Assembly: GCF_019145435.1 (NCBI RefSeq) | Contig: NZ_JAHSTS010000002.1 | Span: 248,001-312,000 of the forward strand | DNA: 64,000 nucleotides | Source of the DNA: Pseudomonas ekonensis | GTDB taxonomy: Bacteria; Pseudomonadota; Gammaproteobacteria; Pseudomonadales; Pseudomonadaceae | Direction: 5' to 3' | Shown here: positions 63,806 to 64,000 of the stretch, piece by piece | Layout of the letters: the number at the start of each line of letters is the position of its first letter | Numbering within the stretch: position 1 is the first letter of the stretch | Translations under genes and position numbers: made by a program | Notes under the pieces: model-generated | Told to the model about the DNA's origin: nothing | Seen by the model: the letters and a program-made list of their open reading frames with translations, nothing else | The model's database searches: none

Positions 63806-64000
63806 ATGAGCCTCAAGCACACCCTCACCGCCTCCCTCCTCGCCCTGTCCATCGGCAACGCATTCGCCGCCGGCAGCCCCGGTGTCGAGCACAACACCCA
63901 AGCGTTCCTCGACGCCCTCGCCGCCGGCGGCGGCAAGCCGCTGGAGCAACTGAGCCCCAAAGACGCCCGCGCGGTGCTGACCGGCGCCCAGGCGTCGGTG
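63806..64000 (+). CDS. Exported protein, probably alpha/beta hydrolase, 5' part
   Basis: 65 residues seen before the window ends. Signal peptide (LTASLLALSIGNAFAAG) then VEHNTQAFLDALAAGGGKPLEQLSPKDARAVLTGAQASV, a helical head that I associate with exported alpha/beta hydrolases found beside LysR genes in Pseudomonas. The catalytic part is outside the window. An AAAGGAA site precedes the ATG. The intergenic 63648-63805 probably holds LysR sites. Confidence 0.6.
   Translation, partial: MSLKHTLTASLLALSIGNAFAAGSPGVEHNTQAFLDALAAGGGKPLEQLSPKDARAVLTGAQASV

Overview
The window is GC-rich, densely packed DNA from a Pseudomonas, most likely of the P. fluorescens/P. putida supergroup. The basis is codon use, the many Pseudomonas-type REP palindromes (core GTAGGAGCCAGCCTGCTGGC and variants), a DUF6124-type gene and families typical of the genus. 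No tRNA, rRNA, CRISPR or phage genes were seen.

Region 1 (1-16686, all + strand) is a Wzx/Wzy-type exopolysaccharide operon. It runs from the end of a UDP-sugar epimerase through an initiating sugar transferase, a CpsD-like ATPase with a damaged Walker A motif, a Wza-like export lipoprotein, a Wzz/GumC-like co-polymerase, three glycosyltransferases, a Wzy polymerase, a NodB deacetylase, a Wzx flippase and a secreted glycosidase-like protein. It ends with a modification tail of two nearly identical GNAT-like proteins bracketing a BioF2-type acyltransferase and a ChbG/YdjC deacetylase. Many genes overlap by ATGA. A convergent methyltransferase (16773-17579) and a small exported protein follow.

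Region 2 (about 18.07-28.65 kb) is a regulatory and oxidase block that I read as mnxS2, mcoA, a SCO-cytochrome c fusion, mnxS1 and mnxR, all on the minus strand. These correspond to the two sensor kinases, sigma-54 response regulator and multicopper oxidase of Mn(II) oxidation described in P. putida GB-1. The block lies between two arrays of the same 133-bp REP/BIME unit in opposite orientation.

Region 3 (28.8-39.4 kb) encodes two large paralogous secreted proteins, the curli subunits CsgB and an oversized CsgA, a ParE/RelE-type toxin-antitoxin pair, a DUF6124 gene, an IS3-family element inserted inside a REP, and the curli secretion genes csgEFG.

Region 4 (37.7-62.6 kb) holds a split type II secretion/type IV pilus-like system: response regulator, GspE, PilM/N/O/P-like proteins, secretin and three pseudopilins on the minus strand, and GspG and GspF on the plus strand. 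csgEFG are the last genes of the large secretion operon. It also holds a giant 1946-residue multicopper oxidase (mnxG), with a beta-propeller protein, two SCO proteins, a cytochrome c/ABC-binding fusion and a parvulin isomerase downstream.

The parts appear to share one regulatory logic. A dyad close to GTTCCCC-N6-GGGGAAC lies 65-135 bp upstream of sigma-54 (TGGC-N7-TTGC) promoters in front of mcoA, the secretion/curli operon, mnxG and gspGF, and in weaker form before the secreted-protein operon. Since mnxR encodes a sigma-54 activator in the same block, I infer a single regulon. It would couple metal oxidation, copper and heme maturation, a dedicated secretion machine and an amyloid matrix. 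The window closes with a LysR regulator and the start of an exported, probably hydrolase, gene.
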